Shown: positions 1 through 9,152, counted from the first letter of the stretch. The stretch: 64,000 bases of DNA from Methylobacter sp. KS41 (GCA_002862125.1 PHSP01000004.1:1-64000); one strand, 5' to 3'. A program made the numbers and translations. The notes: generated from the letters alone by a model not told the origin.

Positions 1-18
1 CCAGACCGAGAAGACAAG

Positions 19-130
19 CCGAATAATGCTGAGTAAGCAAGTCTCAGCTTAGAATAAAACTTATTGAAAACCGTGGATAATAGCAATCGACCTAAACCTT
101 ACTCGACATTATTCGGTACTCCGGATTATG
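19..130. repeat. Palindromic and inverted half-sites at integrase break
   Basis: An imperfect palindrome at 107-130 has arms CATTATTCGG (107-116) and CCGGATTATG (121-130), 8 of 10 positions complementary, around a 4-base centre. The same half-site occurs inverted at 19-28, giving a longer imperfect inverted repeat between 19-37 and 98-116. The palindrome covers the final His codon of HTLRH, exactly where integrase homology ends. It could be a recombination core site or an element terminus. Which of these applies is inference. Confidence 0.5.
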
Positions 131-844
131 CCTCAGCGTATGCATCGAGACCCGCTTGTCTATGCCCGCGACCTCGGCAGCAGCATGGACAGCACGGTTG
201 AGTTGACGCGTGCTGAGTGGGTCGATGGGGTCCAAGCCCGGGAATAACCAACCATCTTTTAGCATTTTGCCTTGGGCATGGGCAAACTTTCACCAGCTAC
301 GCAAGCGTTCCAACAGGATCGGCGACAGCATGGCGTAGCGATCCTTGCTGCCTTTGCCCTGTTCGATGCGGGACGTCATGCGCTGGCTATCGATGTCACT
401 GATCTTCAGCGACACCACCTCGCTGGCACGTAGGCCGGCACCGTAAGCCACCGCTAGCGCCGTCTGGTGCTTGAGGTTGTCAACGGCCGCGAGCAGGCGA
501 GCCACTTCCTCACGACTCAATATGACCGGTAGTTTGCGAGGCTCATGCACAGCTTGCATCTTGGTCAACAATTCAGGATGATCCAGCGTCGTTGCAAACA
601 GAAACTTGAGTCCGGTAATAGCCGCATTCAGGGAAATCGGCGAAATCCCATGATCAACCAGATGTAATTGATAACGGCGTAAGTCTTCAGCACTGGCGGT
701 ATCGGGTGATCGTCCCAGAAAACCCGCGAATCGTTTCACAACACGAATATAACTGGCCTGGGTTTTGGGGGAAAGTTTGCGCATCCGCATATCGTCGATC
801 ATACGTTGGCGCAAAGGAGTGATGGTTTGAGTTATTGAAGTCAT
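92..844 (-). pseudogene. Tyrosine recombinase (phage integrase family) relic
   Basis: The reading frame from the ATG at 844 encodes the SAM-like N-terminal core-binding domain and the start of the catalytic domain, including the first Arg region (YGAGLRASEVVSLKISDID). An in-frame TGA lies at 292-290, right after RLRSW, where related integrases usually continue with a second Trp. The same frame then stays open for 65 more codons with family-like sequence (KDGWLFPGLDPID, STRQLNRAV) and reaches the box II motif HTLRH at 142-128. Family resemblance stops immediately after HTLRH, and a TAG closes the frame at 94-92. The C-terminal Arg/His/Tyr portion is missing. So there are two lesions: a nonsense change, probably TGG to TGA, and loss of the catalytic C-terminus. 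It resembles the small integrases often found with IS91-type elements. It is almost certainly inactive. Confidence 0.85.
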
Positions 845-883
845 GATGCTTCTCCTATCTTGAAACAAGGCGGATTGCCTCAT

Positions 884-1256
884 TTCATAGACATTGGAAA
901 CAGCAAAACTCTGTCAATTAGTCACAAGCTTGGATCGCAGCCACCCTACCGCGCGAGCGGTTTAGTCCAACGGCCACGAAGAGACAGCCAAAATTCTTCA
1001 TAGAACGGCTGATCAACCTTCTATTGCGGTCATTCAACCCCCATTGATCGACAGCCAAACCCCCAGAAAGACCTTATTCCCAGCTAGATGAAAGAATTTA
1101 GCCATAACTTCATAAACTATGTTTTATAGGGTAGCTTTAACTACTCTAAACCACCCTATTAAATTTATAAATACCGCTATGAATAAAGATCATTTAACAG
1201 GCCATTCCTCAATGGATTAAGGTGTTAATGAATCTTTTTTTAATTGGGAGTTATTT
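884..1256. other. Intergenic region without a recognisable gene
   Basis: This stretch lies between the integrase relic and the Yellow/MRJP-like gene. I see no convincing reading frame on either strand. The last 150 bases are AT-rich and probably carry the promoter of the gene starting at 1257. Confidence 0.5.
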
Positions 1257-2351
1257 ATGAATATCCACTGCAAATTTTTAGCCGTTTTATTGCTATTTGC
1301 ATGCGAAGTTGCAAACAGTAGCGAATCAAATTATGACATTGTCGCCAAGCTTGATACTGGTCCTGGAAATGTCACTGTTATGGGCAATGGTCGGGTCATA
1401 ATGAGTATGCATCAGTTTTATCAGCCGAAATACACCGTCGTTGAATATAAAAATAAAGCACTGGCGCCGTTTCCTAATAAAGAATTAGCGGATGCGGATT
1501 CGCTATCAATTCTAAAGCTCGATTCCGTGCTGGGTATTCGGTCAGATGCCAATGGCATAGTGTGGATGCTGGATAATGGGATGCGCAGCGGTGTAACCCC
1601 CAAGCTGGTGGGCTGGGATACTAAAATCAATCAGCTTCATCAGGTTATCAATCTGCCGCCGCCGATAACGCCTAAGGATGCGTTTGTTAACGATTTCGCA
1701 GTAGATACCCAGCGTAATCATATTTTTATCAGCGATCCGGCCGGTGGCGCCAATGCGGCATTAATTGTTGTCAATCTGAACACGGGAACAGCACGACGCG
1801 TGCTTGAGGGACATAAGAGCGTGATTCCTGAAGATATCGATCTGCTGGTTGATGGTGTAGCTATTCAAGTCAAAGATCAATCCGGCAAGCTGGTTAGACC
1901 GCATATAGGGGTTAACCCGATTACCGAAGATCTGGATAACGTGTGGGTTTATTTTGGCCCTATGCACGGGCACAGTCTATACCGGATAAAAGCGGATGAT
2001 CTGGCGAACGAGAATTTGGATGCCAAGCGCTTGGCAAACCATGTGCAACGTTATAGCGATAAACCGATTTCAGATGGAATATCCATCGATAAGGCTAACA
2101 ATATCTATCTGGGCGAATTGACTGCAAATGCTATTGGCGTTATTTCCCCTGATAAAACATACCGACGGCTGGCTCAGTGCCCTAACCTGTCGTGGGTGGA
2201 TTCGTTCAGCTTTGGGCCGGCGGGACAATTATATGCGGTTGTTAATCGGCTGCATCAGTCAGCAACGCTTAATGGCGGGGTATTGAAAGCTAAACCGCCT
2301 TTTTATCTGTTACAAGTAAAATCCTTGGCAGCCGGATTGCCAGGGCGATAA
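1257..2351 (+). CDS. Secreted Yellow/major royal jelly protein-like protein
   Basis: This 364-residue protein has a Sec signal peptide (hydrophobic residues about 7-20, AVLLLFACEVANS). The mature part looks like a Yellow/MRJP-family beta-propeller: VWMLDNGMRSG, DFAVDTQRNHIFISDPAG, DGISIDKANNIYLGEL and WVDSFSFGPAGQLYAVVNR match the repeated blade motifs of that family. Bacterial members are exported, and their substrates are mostly unknown. GGGAG sits 7 bases before the ATG. The gene is convergent with the LysR-type gene: their stop codons are separated by a single base. It lies close to pxmABC, but no functional link can be shown. Family assignment is good; a specific activity such as dopachrome tautomerase should not be assumed. 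Confidence 0.8.
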   Translation: MNIHCKFLAVLLLFACEVANSSESNYDIVAKLDTGPGNVTVMGNGRVIMSMHQFYQPKYTVVEYKNKALAPFPNKELADADSLSILKLDSVLGIRSDANGIVWMLDNGMRSGVTPKLVGWDTKINQLHQVINLPPPITPKDAFVNDFAVDTQRNHIFISDPAGGANAALIVVNLNTGTARRVLEGHKSVIPEDIDLLVDGVAIQVKDQSGKLVRPHIGVNPITEDLDNVWVYFGPMHGHSLYRIKADDLANENLDAKRLANHVQRYSDKPISDGISIDKANNIYLGELTANAIGVISPDKTYRRLAQCPNLSWVDSFSFGPAGQLYAVVNRLHQSATLNGGVLKAKPPFYLLQVKSLAAGLPGR

Positions 2352-2352
2352 A

Positions 2353-3282
2353 TCAAATTTCATGAGCAGCTATCGTTTGGCCTATCGCCATGATTTTATG
2401 GCGAAGCCAACGATGCGCCGGGTCCTTGTCTCGCAACAAATGCCAGATCATCACTAAATCGTAAGCAGGAAGTTCGAGAGGGACAGGAAATATTTCCAGG
2501 GGCGCCAGTTTTTTAAACTGCTCTGCAATTCTATAAGGCAGCGAGAGGACCATATCGGTTTCGGCGACTATCAGAGGCGCGGAAAGGAAGTGCGGGACGA
2601 TGAGTTGAATTCGCCGTTCCAGCCCCAACTCCGACAATTTTTTATCGATTTCGCCCACATTGCTTCCCGTTCTGGAGATCAGCATATGAGAAGCAGTCAC
2701 ATACTCTTCTAATGATGGCGCCTGTCTTATCTGCGGATGGTTTTGTCTGACCACACAGGTCATACGGTCGCTAAATAAAGGCTGGCAGTGTAAATGACCG
2801 GGTGGATTTAACACAGATGCGAAACCAAGCACCACATCCAAGCTACCGCTTTCCAGTTGTGAGACCGGAAACGAGGATTCCGTGCGTTTAACATGAAGAT
2901 TGATGCCGGGCGCAATGTGTCCGATGTTTCTGGATAACTCAGGGATTAAAAGCAATTCCATATAATCCGTGGCGGCAAGGACAAAGCGTCTCTGACTCGT
3001 GTCAGCCTTAAATTCCATTGGGGGTTGAATGAGTTGTTCCATCTCGGCCAACAAAGACCTGACCGGCGTAATTAAGGTTAGCGCCCTTTCTGTCGGTTTC
3101 ATGCCGGTCGGCGTTTTAACCAGCAAAGGGTCATCCAGTTGCTGACGCAGTCTATGCAATATATGACTCATCGTTGATTGGGTAATAAACATCTGTTCCG
3201 CAGCCCGGCTTACATTTAATTCGCGCATCAACACATCAAATGCCACCAATAAATTCAGATCAAACGTTCTTAAACTAGACAT
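2353..3282 (-). CDS. LysR-family transcriptional regulator
   Basis: This 309-residue protein has the usual LysR length and domain order. A winged helix-turn-helix is at residues about 7-66 (NVSRAAEQMFITQSTMSHIL), followed by a linker helix and a periplasmic-binding-protein-like effector domain from about residue 95. The N-terminus (LRTFDLNLLVAFDVLMRE) resembles the NodD/PcpR/LeuO side of the family. It is transcribed away from pxmABC, with a 272-bp shared upstream region. LysR proteins commonly control the divergent neighbour, so regulation of pxmABC is plausible but unproven. The effector is unknown. Confidence 0.9.
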   Translation of the reverse strand: MSSLRTFDLNLLVAFDVLMRELNVSRAAEQMFITQSTMSHILHRLRQQLDDPLLVKTPTGMKPTERALTLITPVRSLLAEMEQLIQPPMEFKADTSQRRFVLAATDYMELLLIPELSRNIGHIAPGINLHVKRTESSFPVSQLESGSLDVVLGFASVLNPPGHLHCQPLFSDRMTCVVRQNHPQIRQAPSLEEYVTASHMLISRTGSNVGEIDKKLSELGLERRIQLIVPHFLSAPLIVAETDMVLSLPYRIAEQFKKLAPLEIFPVPLELPAYDLVMIWHLLRDKDPAHRWLRHKIMAIGQTIAAHEI

Positions 3283-3554
3283 TAGGTTTTTTAGTTGTTG
3301 GCCAGACGGTAACTTTTGGGCGTTATGGTAACTGAAAGTTTAAAAGCGTTGGCTATTAATTATTTCAATAGTGTCATGAAATTTGACCATTTAACAAAGC
3401 ATCTTTTTCACCCTACTGTATGTCCCAGGCGCATCGTAATACTTGAGTCGATTCCAGGCCCCCTCATTGGCTAATTGATCATGTTTCCGCTGCGCTTATT
3501 TTTCTGGATAACAAAACCTTTATCCAGCAATGATTTAAGCCAGGAGATACAACG
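3283..3554. promoter_or_regulatory. Divergent LysR-pxmA intergenic control region
   Basis: These 272 bases separate the divergent LysR-type gene and pxmA and must hold both promoters and any LysR operator. An inverted repeat TGGATAA (3505-3511) / TTATCCA (3520-3526), with an 8-base loop, lies shortly before the pxmA ribosome site AGGAGA (3542-3547). No confident -35/-10 pair could be assigned by eye. A shadow reading frame starting at 3475 is not considered real. Confidence 0.5.
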
Positions 3555-4307
3555 ATGTCTGCAAATCTTACAAAACAAATTTTTCGACCCTATACCGGAG
3601 AAAAGGCACGAATCACCCGTGCCTATGATTATCTCATCCTGGTATTGGCGCTGTTTTTATTTATCGGTTCCTTTCATCTGCATTTTGCCTTGACCGTCGG
3701 GGATTGGGACTTCTGGATAGACTGGAAAGACCGGCAGTGGTGGCCGCTGGTAACACCGCTTATGGGCATTACCTTCCCGGCGGCGGTTCAGGCCGTTATG
3801 TGGGAAAAATTTAGACTGCCATTCGGGGCGACATTGTGCGTGACGGCATTGTTAATAGGAACCTGGATTACCCGGGTGTTCGCCTATCATTACTGGAATT
3901 ACTTTCCTATTAACATGGTGTTGCCTGCAACGATGTTACCAGGTGCTTTGGTTTTGGACGCAATTCTGATGCTAAGCAATAGCCTGACCATCACGGCTAT
4001 TTTTGGCGGTGCTGCTTTTGCGTTGCTGTTTTATCCCAGCAACTGGCCGATTTTAGGCATGTTCCACGAGCCTATTGAATACGGCAACGGACAGTTGACG
4101 GTCGCTGACTTGTTCGGCTTCCAGTATATCCGAACCGGCATGCCGGAATATTTACGGATCATCGAGCGGGGTACGCTGCGTACTTATGGTCAATACGCCG
4201 CACCGTTAGCGGCATTTTGTTCGGCCCTGTTGTGCTCCTTGATGTATACCTTGTGGTGGTACATCGGGAAATGGTTTGCAACGGTTCGTTACCTTAACAA
4301 AATTTGA
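3555..4307 (+). CDS. pxmA: Copper membrane monooxygenase subunit A (PxmA)
   Basis: This 250-residue integral membrane protein is homologous to PmoA/AmoA. It has about seven hydrophobic segments and the hallmark block LTVGDWDFWIDWKDRQWWP (the region targeted by pmoA/amoA PCR primers), followed by TFPAAVQAVMWEKFRLP, YFPINMVLPA and YIRTGMPEYLRIIERGTLRT. The residues differ from canonical PmoA at many positions. Together with the gene order A-B-C, rather than C-A-B, this points to the divergent pxm lineage known from Methylomonas, Methylobacter and Methylomicrobium. AGGAGA is well placed before the ATG. It is the first gene of an operon, 12 bp before pxmB. The substrate of Pxm enzymes is not settled; methane, nitrogen compounds or roles in hypoxia have been proposed. 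Confidence 0.93.
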   Translation: MSANLTKQIFRPYTGEKARITRAYDYLILVLALFLFIGSFHLHFALTVGDWDFWIDWKDRQWWPLVTPLMGITFPAAVQAVMWEKFRLPFGATLCVTALLIGTWITRVFAYHYWNYFPINMVLPATMLPGALVLDAILMLSNSLTITAIFGGAAFALLFYPSNWPILGMFHEPIEYGNGQLTVADLFGFQYIRTGMPEYLRIIERGTLRTYGQYAAPLAAFCSALLCSLMYTLWWYIGKWFATVRYLNKI

Positions 4308-4319
4308 AGGAGACGCTGT

Positions 4320-5558
4320 ATGAAAACCTTATTAATTAAAAGTGTGGTCTCGCTGAGTCTCATTCTTTCACTGTATGCACTGAACATTCAAACCGTGATG
4401 GCGCACGGGGAAAAGGCGTTAGAACCGTTTATCAGAATGCGCACGATTCAATGGTATGACGTGCAATGGTCCAAGCAAAAATTTACGGTTAATGAAGAAA
4501 TCAGCGTTAGCGGCAAATTTCATGTGGCCGAAGATTGGCCTGTCAGCGTACCCAAACCCGATGCAGCCTTTTTGAACATATCGACACCCGGCCCGGTATT
4601 GATCAGGACTGAGCGCTTTTTAAACGGTAAGCCCTATGTGAATTCCGTCGCCTTACAGCCGGGCGGCGATTACAGCTTCAAAGTTGTGTTAAAAGGTCGT
4701 TTGCCGGGGCGTTATCACATCCATCCCTTCTTTAATCTGAAAGATGCCGGTCAGGTGATGGGGCCGGGGGTATGGCTTGAAGTGTCAGGCAATGCAGACG
4801 ATTTTCGCAACGAAGTCAAAACCATTAATGGTGAAGTCATCAATATGGAGACCTATGGACTGAGCAATGGCATATTCTGGCATGTATTTTGGGGGGCGCT
4901 GGCTGCGGCCTGGTTGCTCTGGTGGGTGCGGCGGCCGTTATTCATTGCCAGATACCGGATGCTGCAAGCAGGCTTGGAAGATGAACTGGTCACCCAGCAG
5001 GATAAACATATCGGTAAGGCTATTTTGATTGGCGTACCGATATTCGTGCTGGCTTCTAACTGGATGACGATAAGTGAGTATCCAAAAGCCATTCCTTTGC
5101 AAGCTGCACTCGATCAGATACTCCCACTGTCAGCGCAGGTCAATGCAGGCATGGTCGATGTCGACACTTTAAAAGCCGAATACCGGATACCGGAACGCGC
5201 CATGACTTTCCTCGTAAAAATCAATAATAGAAGCGATAAACCTATTCAAGTAGGTGAGTTAGCCGTTGCCAATGTCCGCTTCCTCAATAAAGAGCTTGCC
5301 ATGCCTAGTCAGGACAATACCGACAGGATGATAGCGCCAGATGGATTGACTCTAGCGGATGCCACCCCCATCCAACCTGGCGAAGAACGCACGATGACGA
5401 TTATCGCTAAAGATGCGTTATGGGAATCTGAAAGGTTAGATGGGCTGATACGGGATTCTGATAGCCGGATTGGCGGCCTGCTGTTTTTTTACGACGGGTT
5501 AGTAGGCGAGCGATTTATATCCAGTATAACCGCCGCTGTCATCCCAAAATTTAATTAA
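4320..5558 (+). CDS. pxmB: Copper membrane monooxygenase subunit B (PxmB)
   Basis: This 412-residue protein is homologous to PmoB. A signal peptide ends near residue 28, so the mature protein would begin at HGEKALEPF. His29 and the pair His133/His135 (GRYHIHPF) match the three PmoB copper-B ligands of Methylococcus (His33, His137, His139). Two periplasmic cupredoxin-like domains flank two membrane helices (residues about 187-205 and 235-252). All soluble-domain copper ligands are therefore retained, which argues for a functional enzyme. GGAG lies 7 bases before the ATG. It is the middle gene of pxmABC, with a 19-bp gap to pxmC. Confidence 0.93.
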   Translation: MKTLLIKSVVSLSLILSLYALNIQTVMAHGEKALEPFIRMRTIQWYDVQWSKQKFTVNEEISVSGKFHVAEDWPVSVPKPDAAFLNISTPGPVLIRTERFLNGKPYVNSVALQPGGDYSFKVVLKGRLPGRYHIHPFFNLKDAGQVMGPGVWLEVSGNADDFRNEVKTINGEVINMETYGLSNGIFWHVFWGALAAAWLLWWVRRPLFIARYRMLQAGLEDELVTQQDKHIGKAILIGVPIFVLASNWMTISEYPKAIPLQAALDQILPLSAQVNAGMVDVDTLKAEYRIPERAMTFLVKINNRSDKPIQVGELAVANVRFLNKELAMPSQDNTDRMIAPDGLTLADATPIQPGEERTMTIIAKDALWESERLDGLIRDSDSRIGGLLFFYDGLVGERFISSITAAVIPKFN

Positions 5559-5577
5559 TATTCAAGAGGAAAAGGTT

Positions 5578-6351
5578 ATGGCTACAACATCTGAACAATT
5601 GCCTTTATTGGCAGAAAATGACAACAAAGTACCCTGGTATTTACTGGATTTACCCAGGTATCTGAAGGGCTTTGGCATACTGACGGTTATCTATATCGGG
5701 CTACGCTTATATCAAGGCGCTTTTGCCGTTTTGTCGGGACTCGATTCAACCGAACCAGCTTTCGAACAGTATTGGATGCGGCTTTTTAAGATTGAATTAG
5801 GCGTACTCGTCCTCTTCGTGACCGGAATGTGGGGGTATTTATGGTTTTCCCGGGATCGTCATCTGGACACACTGTCACCGAGGGAAGAAATCCGTCGTTA
5901 TTTTACCCTGACCATGTGGATAAGCATCTACACCTTTGCCGTCTATTGGGCGGGCAGTTATTTCGCAGAGCAGGATAATTCCTGGCATCAGGTCGCAATC
6001 CGGGATACGCCTTTTACTGCCAATCATATCATTGAGTTTTATTTCAATTTTCCACTTTATGTGATTTTAGGCGGCTCCGCCTGGTTATACGCTAGAACGC
6101 GTCTACCCCTGTATGCAAAAGGGATTTCGCTGCCCTTGACGCTGGCGGTATTCGGGCCGTTCATGATTCTGGTCAGCGTTGGCTTTAATGAGTGGGGACA
6201 TACCTTCTGGTTTAGAGAGGAATTCTTCGCTGCGCCTATCCACTGGGGTTTTGTGATTGGCGTTTGGTTTGCCTTAGGGGTCGGCGGAATACTCCTGCAA
6301 GGTGTCACGCGATTGATTGAATTAATTGATGAACTCGAAGAAAAACCCTGA
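5578..6351 (+). CDS. pxmC: Copper membrane monooxygenase subunit C (PxmC)
   Basis: This 257-residue membrane protein is homologous to PmoC/AmoC. The copper-C site residues are present as Asp133, His137 (EQDNSWH) and His150 (FTANHIIEFY), with the same spacing as Asp156/His160/His173 of Methylococcus PmoC. The copper-D site residues Asn204, His208 (NEWGHTFW) and His222 also keep the spacing of Asn227/His231/His245. Both membrane metal sites thus look intact. It is the last gene of the operon, with an AAGAGGAAAAGG ribosome site. The next start is about 146 bp away; that gap holds two direct copies of GCTTAAGGC (near 6359 and 6409) but no clear terminator. Confidence 0.93.
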   Translation: MATTSEQLPLLAENDNKVPWYLLDLPRYLKGFGILTVIYIGLRLYQGAFAVLSGLDSTEPAFEQYWMRLFKIELGVLVLFVTGMWGYLWFSRDRHLDTLSPREEIRRYFTLTMWISIYTFAVYWAGSYFAEQDNSWHQVAIRDTPFTANHIIEFYFNFPLYVILGGSAWLYARTRLPLYAKGISLPLTLAVFGPFMILVSVGFNEWGHTFWFREEFFAAPIHWGFVIGVWFALGVGGILLQGVTRLIELIDELEEKP

Positions 6352-6497
6352 GTGAAGAGCTTAAGGCTTTTTGGGAATTAGTTTATTCCGGGAAATAAGC
6401 TTCCCGCTTAAGGCGATACACAGGTAAGGCTTAATCTAATACTATCCTGTCTTAAGTGGGCAGCCGAGAAATCTATAATCTGGAGCATTCGTTCACT

Positions 6498-7715
6498 ATG
6501 GTATTAATTAACCCCGCCAGGATGCATTATGCCTGGATTATTCTCGGCGTTACCTTTTTCTGTTTATTTATTGCAGCGGCGGTTCGTTCTATTCCAGGGA
6601 TCATTCTCTTATCGCTGGAGTATGAATTTCACTGGAGTCGAGAAACCATAACCGGCGCTGTTTCTATCAACCTGCTTTTGTTTGGGTTAGCCGGTCCATT
6701 TTTTGGCAGACTGATCGATCTGTATGGAGCAAAAGCCATAACCGTATTAACGCTCTCTCTGGTGGTTCTTGGCGCAGGCGGGAGCATTTTCATGCAAAAA
6801 CCTTGGCAACTGTATCTTTTTTGGGGGTTCATTGTCGGCACAGGTTCAGGCGGCACTTCAATTGTGATGGGTTCCGCCATTATTAATCGCTGGTTTCATA
6901 AACGACGCGGACTGGCTTTAGGTATTTTGGGCGCAGCATTTTCGTCCGGCCAGTTAATTTTCACGCCGGTTTTAATGAACCTGAATATTCACCAAGGTTG
7001 GCGGATTGCAACATTGTTTATTGTTTGTTTGTTGGGGTTAATTATCTTACCTCTCGTCATTAGATTTATAGTTAATGATCCCGGCTTGAAGGGAATGCGG
7101 CCCTATGGCGCCAATGGATTTGATGCGCCACCGGTTCGCCCTGATCCGAGTCCTATGCGTTTGGCAATGGTTAATCCTCAATTCTGGTTGCTGGCGTTCA
7201 GTTTTGGTATTTGCGGTTTTACAACCTCGGGCCTGTTCCAAACACACCTGATTCCGCACGGCATAGAACATGGTTTCACGGAAATGACCATGGCGGTCTC
7301 CTTAGGCTTAATGGGCGCTACCGATATTATAGGAACCATTTTATCCGGCTGGCTATGTGACCGCTTTGGCAAACGCTGGCCATTGGCGATTTATTACACA
7401 CTCCGGGGCATCTCATTAATGCTCCTGCCTTATGTCGAATCGACCGGACAACTCATGGCGTTTTCCGCAGTTTATGGATTGAATTGGTTATCGACCGTCC
7501 CGGCAACCTCAGCACTGACAGCGGATTTGTTTGGCAAACAAAATGTTGGTGTCGTATTCGGATGGATTTGCTTCGCCCATCAAGTAGGCGCGGCATTAGC
7601 ATCTTATGGCGCCAGCTATATGCATAGTTTGGCAGGGAATTACACATTGGCATTTGTTACCTCGGGTCTTTTTGCCTTAGTCGCTACCGGACTTGTTGTA
7701 AATGTACGAGGCTAA
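6498..7715 (+). CDS. MFS transporter, monocarboxylate/OFA-like
   Basis: This protein of about 405 residues has some twelve hydrophobic helices and the MFS signature in loop 2-3 (FFGRLIDLYGAK), repeated in loop 8-9 (GWLCDRFGKRWPLAIYY). The closest look is to the monocarboxylate and oxalate:formate antiporter subgroups (HYAWIILGVTFF at the start, WFHKRRGLALGI after helix 5). The frame is also open from a GTG at 6456, but the ATG at 6498 is preferred because it places the first helix at a normal distance and has TGGAG upstream. It follows pxmABC on the same strand and may move an organic acid. Its substrate cannot be read from the sequence. Confidence 0.85.
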   Translation: MVLINPARMHYAWIILGVTFFCLFIAAAVRSIPGIILLSLEYEFHWSRETITGAVSINLLLFGLAGPFFGRLIDLYGAKAITVLTLSLVVLGAGGSIFMQKPWQLYLFWGFIVGTGSGGTSIVMGSAIINRWFHKRRGLALGILGAAFSSGQLIFTPVLMNLNIHQGWRIATLFIVCLLGLIILPLVIRFIVNDPGLKGMRPYGANGFDAPPVRPDPSPMRLAMVNPQFWLLAFSFGICGFTTSGLFQTHLIPHGIEHGFTEMTMAVSLGLMGATDIIGTILSGWLCDRFGKRWPLAIYYTLRGISLMLLPYVESTGQLMAFSAVYGLNWLSTVPATSALTADLFGKQNVGVVFGWICFAHQVGAALASYGASYMHSLAGNYTLAFVTSGLFALVATGLVVNVRG

Positions 7716-7837
7716 ACAGAAACTGAGAATGTCAAAAAGCCATAGTGAAAAAGCAGAACACAAATGGGTAAATTCCGCATCGGGGTTTGCTTCAAAATTA
7801 ATTTTCTTCGGAATTGAATCCCTTATCAGGAGATAAC

Positions 7838-8347
7838 ATGTCATACCTACCCTCAAGCCCTAACCTTAACAGCTTCGGCGGTATGCTGGCGAAATATCCT
7901 CGCCGTGGAATTTTGCTGTTCAAACTACTCGAAGACATCAAGAGCGGTTTTTCTCCCCTCAGCAAAGAGATGCGTGAGCTGATTATTACTTATATATCGG
8001 GCTTGAACCATTGCGAATTTTTTTATAAAGCACATAAAGAAAAAGCAAAAGAACTAGGCATTGATGAAGCTGTCTTCGATCAATTACAGACTGATATTAG
8101 CGGCGCCAATGTCGATGAGAAATTAAAGCCGCTTCTTTATTACATCAAAAAATTGACCCTTGCACCGGATCAAATTACCCAAACCGATGCGCAAAGAATA
8201 TTCGATGCCGGCTGGGATGAACAGGCTCTTCTCGATTCGGTTGGCCTGTGTGCTATCGTCAATTGTGTGAACCGCTTTGTTACCGGCATAGGCATTGATT
8301 TAGAAAAGCCCGGCGAAACGTATAAGTTACAAGGTTTGAGCGGTTAA
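7838..8347 (+). CDS. Carboxymuconolactone decarboxylase/AhpD-like protein
   Basis: This 169-residue all-helical protein belongs to the CMD/AhpD superfamily and is closest in look to uncharacterised peroxidase-related enzymes. The strong site AGGAGA before the ATG at 7838 fixes the start. The active-site helix reads SGLNHCEFFYKAH. The general pattern Glu/Asn-x-Cys...His is there, but the usual CxxC is reduced to one Cys: the second position is Phe (TTT, one change from TGT). A conventional two-cysteine peroxidatic cycle is therefore unlikely. It sits between an MFS carrier and a glutathione S-transferase, suggesting a detoxification or organic-substrate unit. The real reaction is unknown. Confidence 0.8.
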   Translation: MSYLPSSPNLNSFGGMLAKYPRRGILLFKLLEDIKSGFSPLSKEMRELIITYISGLNHCEFFYKAHKEKAKELGIDEAVFDQLQTDISGANVDEKLKPLLYYIKKLTLAPDQITQTDAQRIFDAGWDEQALLDSVGLCAIVNCVNRFVTGIGIDLEKPGETYKLQGLSG

Positions 8348-8501
8348 TGGTATTACGGTTTACATTTATCTCTTCTAAATGTGGCGAATTTGCTTTTCTG
8401 GTGGTTATTTAACCCGCTCTTGGAGATGTAAAATAAAGCTACAACCATAGAAATTGGTCTGTTGTGCGCCGTCTTTTATTTCACTTTCTGGAGATTTTTC
8501 A

Positions 8502-9152
8502 ATGATTACGCTATACGGTAGTCTAATCAGTAATTATTACAACAAAATCAAACTGGCCTTGCTGGAAAAAGAGATAGCCTTCCTTGAACAACCGGTCGCG
8601 CCCAGTCAAAATGAAGCGATGCTGAGACGTTCGCCACTGGGCAAAATCCCCTTCATCAAAAGCGATGATGGTTATTTGTCGGAATCTCAGGCAATACTGG
8701 AATATCTGGAAGATGCTTTTCCGGCTAAGCCGCTCTATCCCGAGAAGGTTCTCGAACGTGCCAAATGCCGGGAATTCATTCAACATCTGGAATTGAATGT
8801 CGAACTGATTGCTCGCCGTTTATATGCAGAAGCATTTTTTGGCCAAACCGTATCGCAGGAAATCAAGAACGAAGTTAGGGCGAAAATAACCATGGGGCTG
8901 ACAGGTCTGGCCAGACTGATGAAGCTTTCGCCTTATGCGCTGGGGGATAGGTTTACCGCAGCTGATGTCGCCGCTTGGCCGCATTTGCAAATAGTGTCTT
9001 TTGTCACCCAGAAAATTTACGGTCAGAATTTGGTTATCGAATATATTCAGGGGGTTGCGGCATATATCAAACTGATAGAAAGTCGCCCCTATGTGCAAAA
9101 ACTTGGTGAGGATCTCATGGCTGCATTGGCGGTGAAATTACAAAACCAGTGA
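8502..9152 (+). CDS. Glutathione S-transferase family protein
   Basis: This 216-residue protein has the classic two-domain layout. The thioredoxin-fold N-terminus is at residues 1-80 (MITLYGSLISNYYNKIKLAL, SPLGKIPFI with the cis-Pro, and LSESQAILEYLED, the glutathione-binding Glu-Ser). The helical C-terminal domain has the N-capping motif FTAADVAAWPHL. The catalytic N-terminal residue is probably one of the Ser/Asn/Tyr residues in SLISNYY. GGAG before the ATG at 8502 decides the start; a longer frame from 8454 lacks a site. It is probably a glutathione-dependent detoxification enzyme of unknown substrate, in line with the neighbouring AhpD-like gene. Confidence 0.88.
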   Translation: MITLYGSLISNYYNKIKLALLEKEIAFLEQPVAPSQNEAMLRRSPLGKIPFIKSDDGYLSESQAILEYLEDAFPAKPLYPEKVLERAKCREFIQHLELNVELIARRLYAEAFFGQTVSQEIKNEVRAKITMGLTGLARLMKLSPYALGDRFTAADVAAWPHLQIVSFVTQKIYGQNLVIEYIQGVAAYIKLIESRPYVQKLGEDLMAALAVKLQNQ

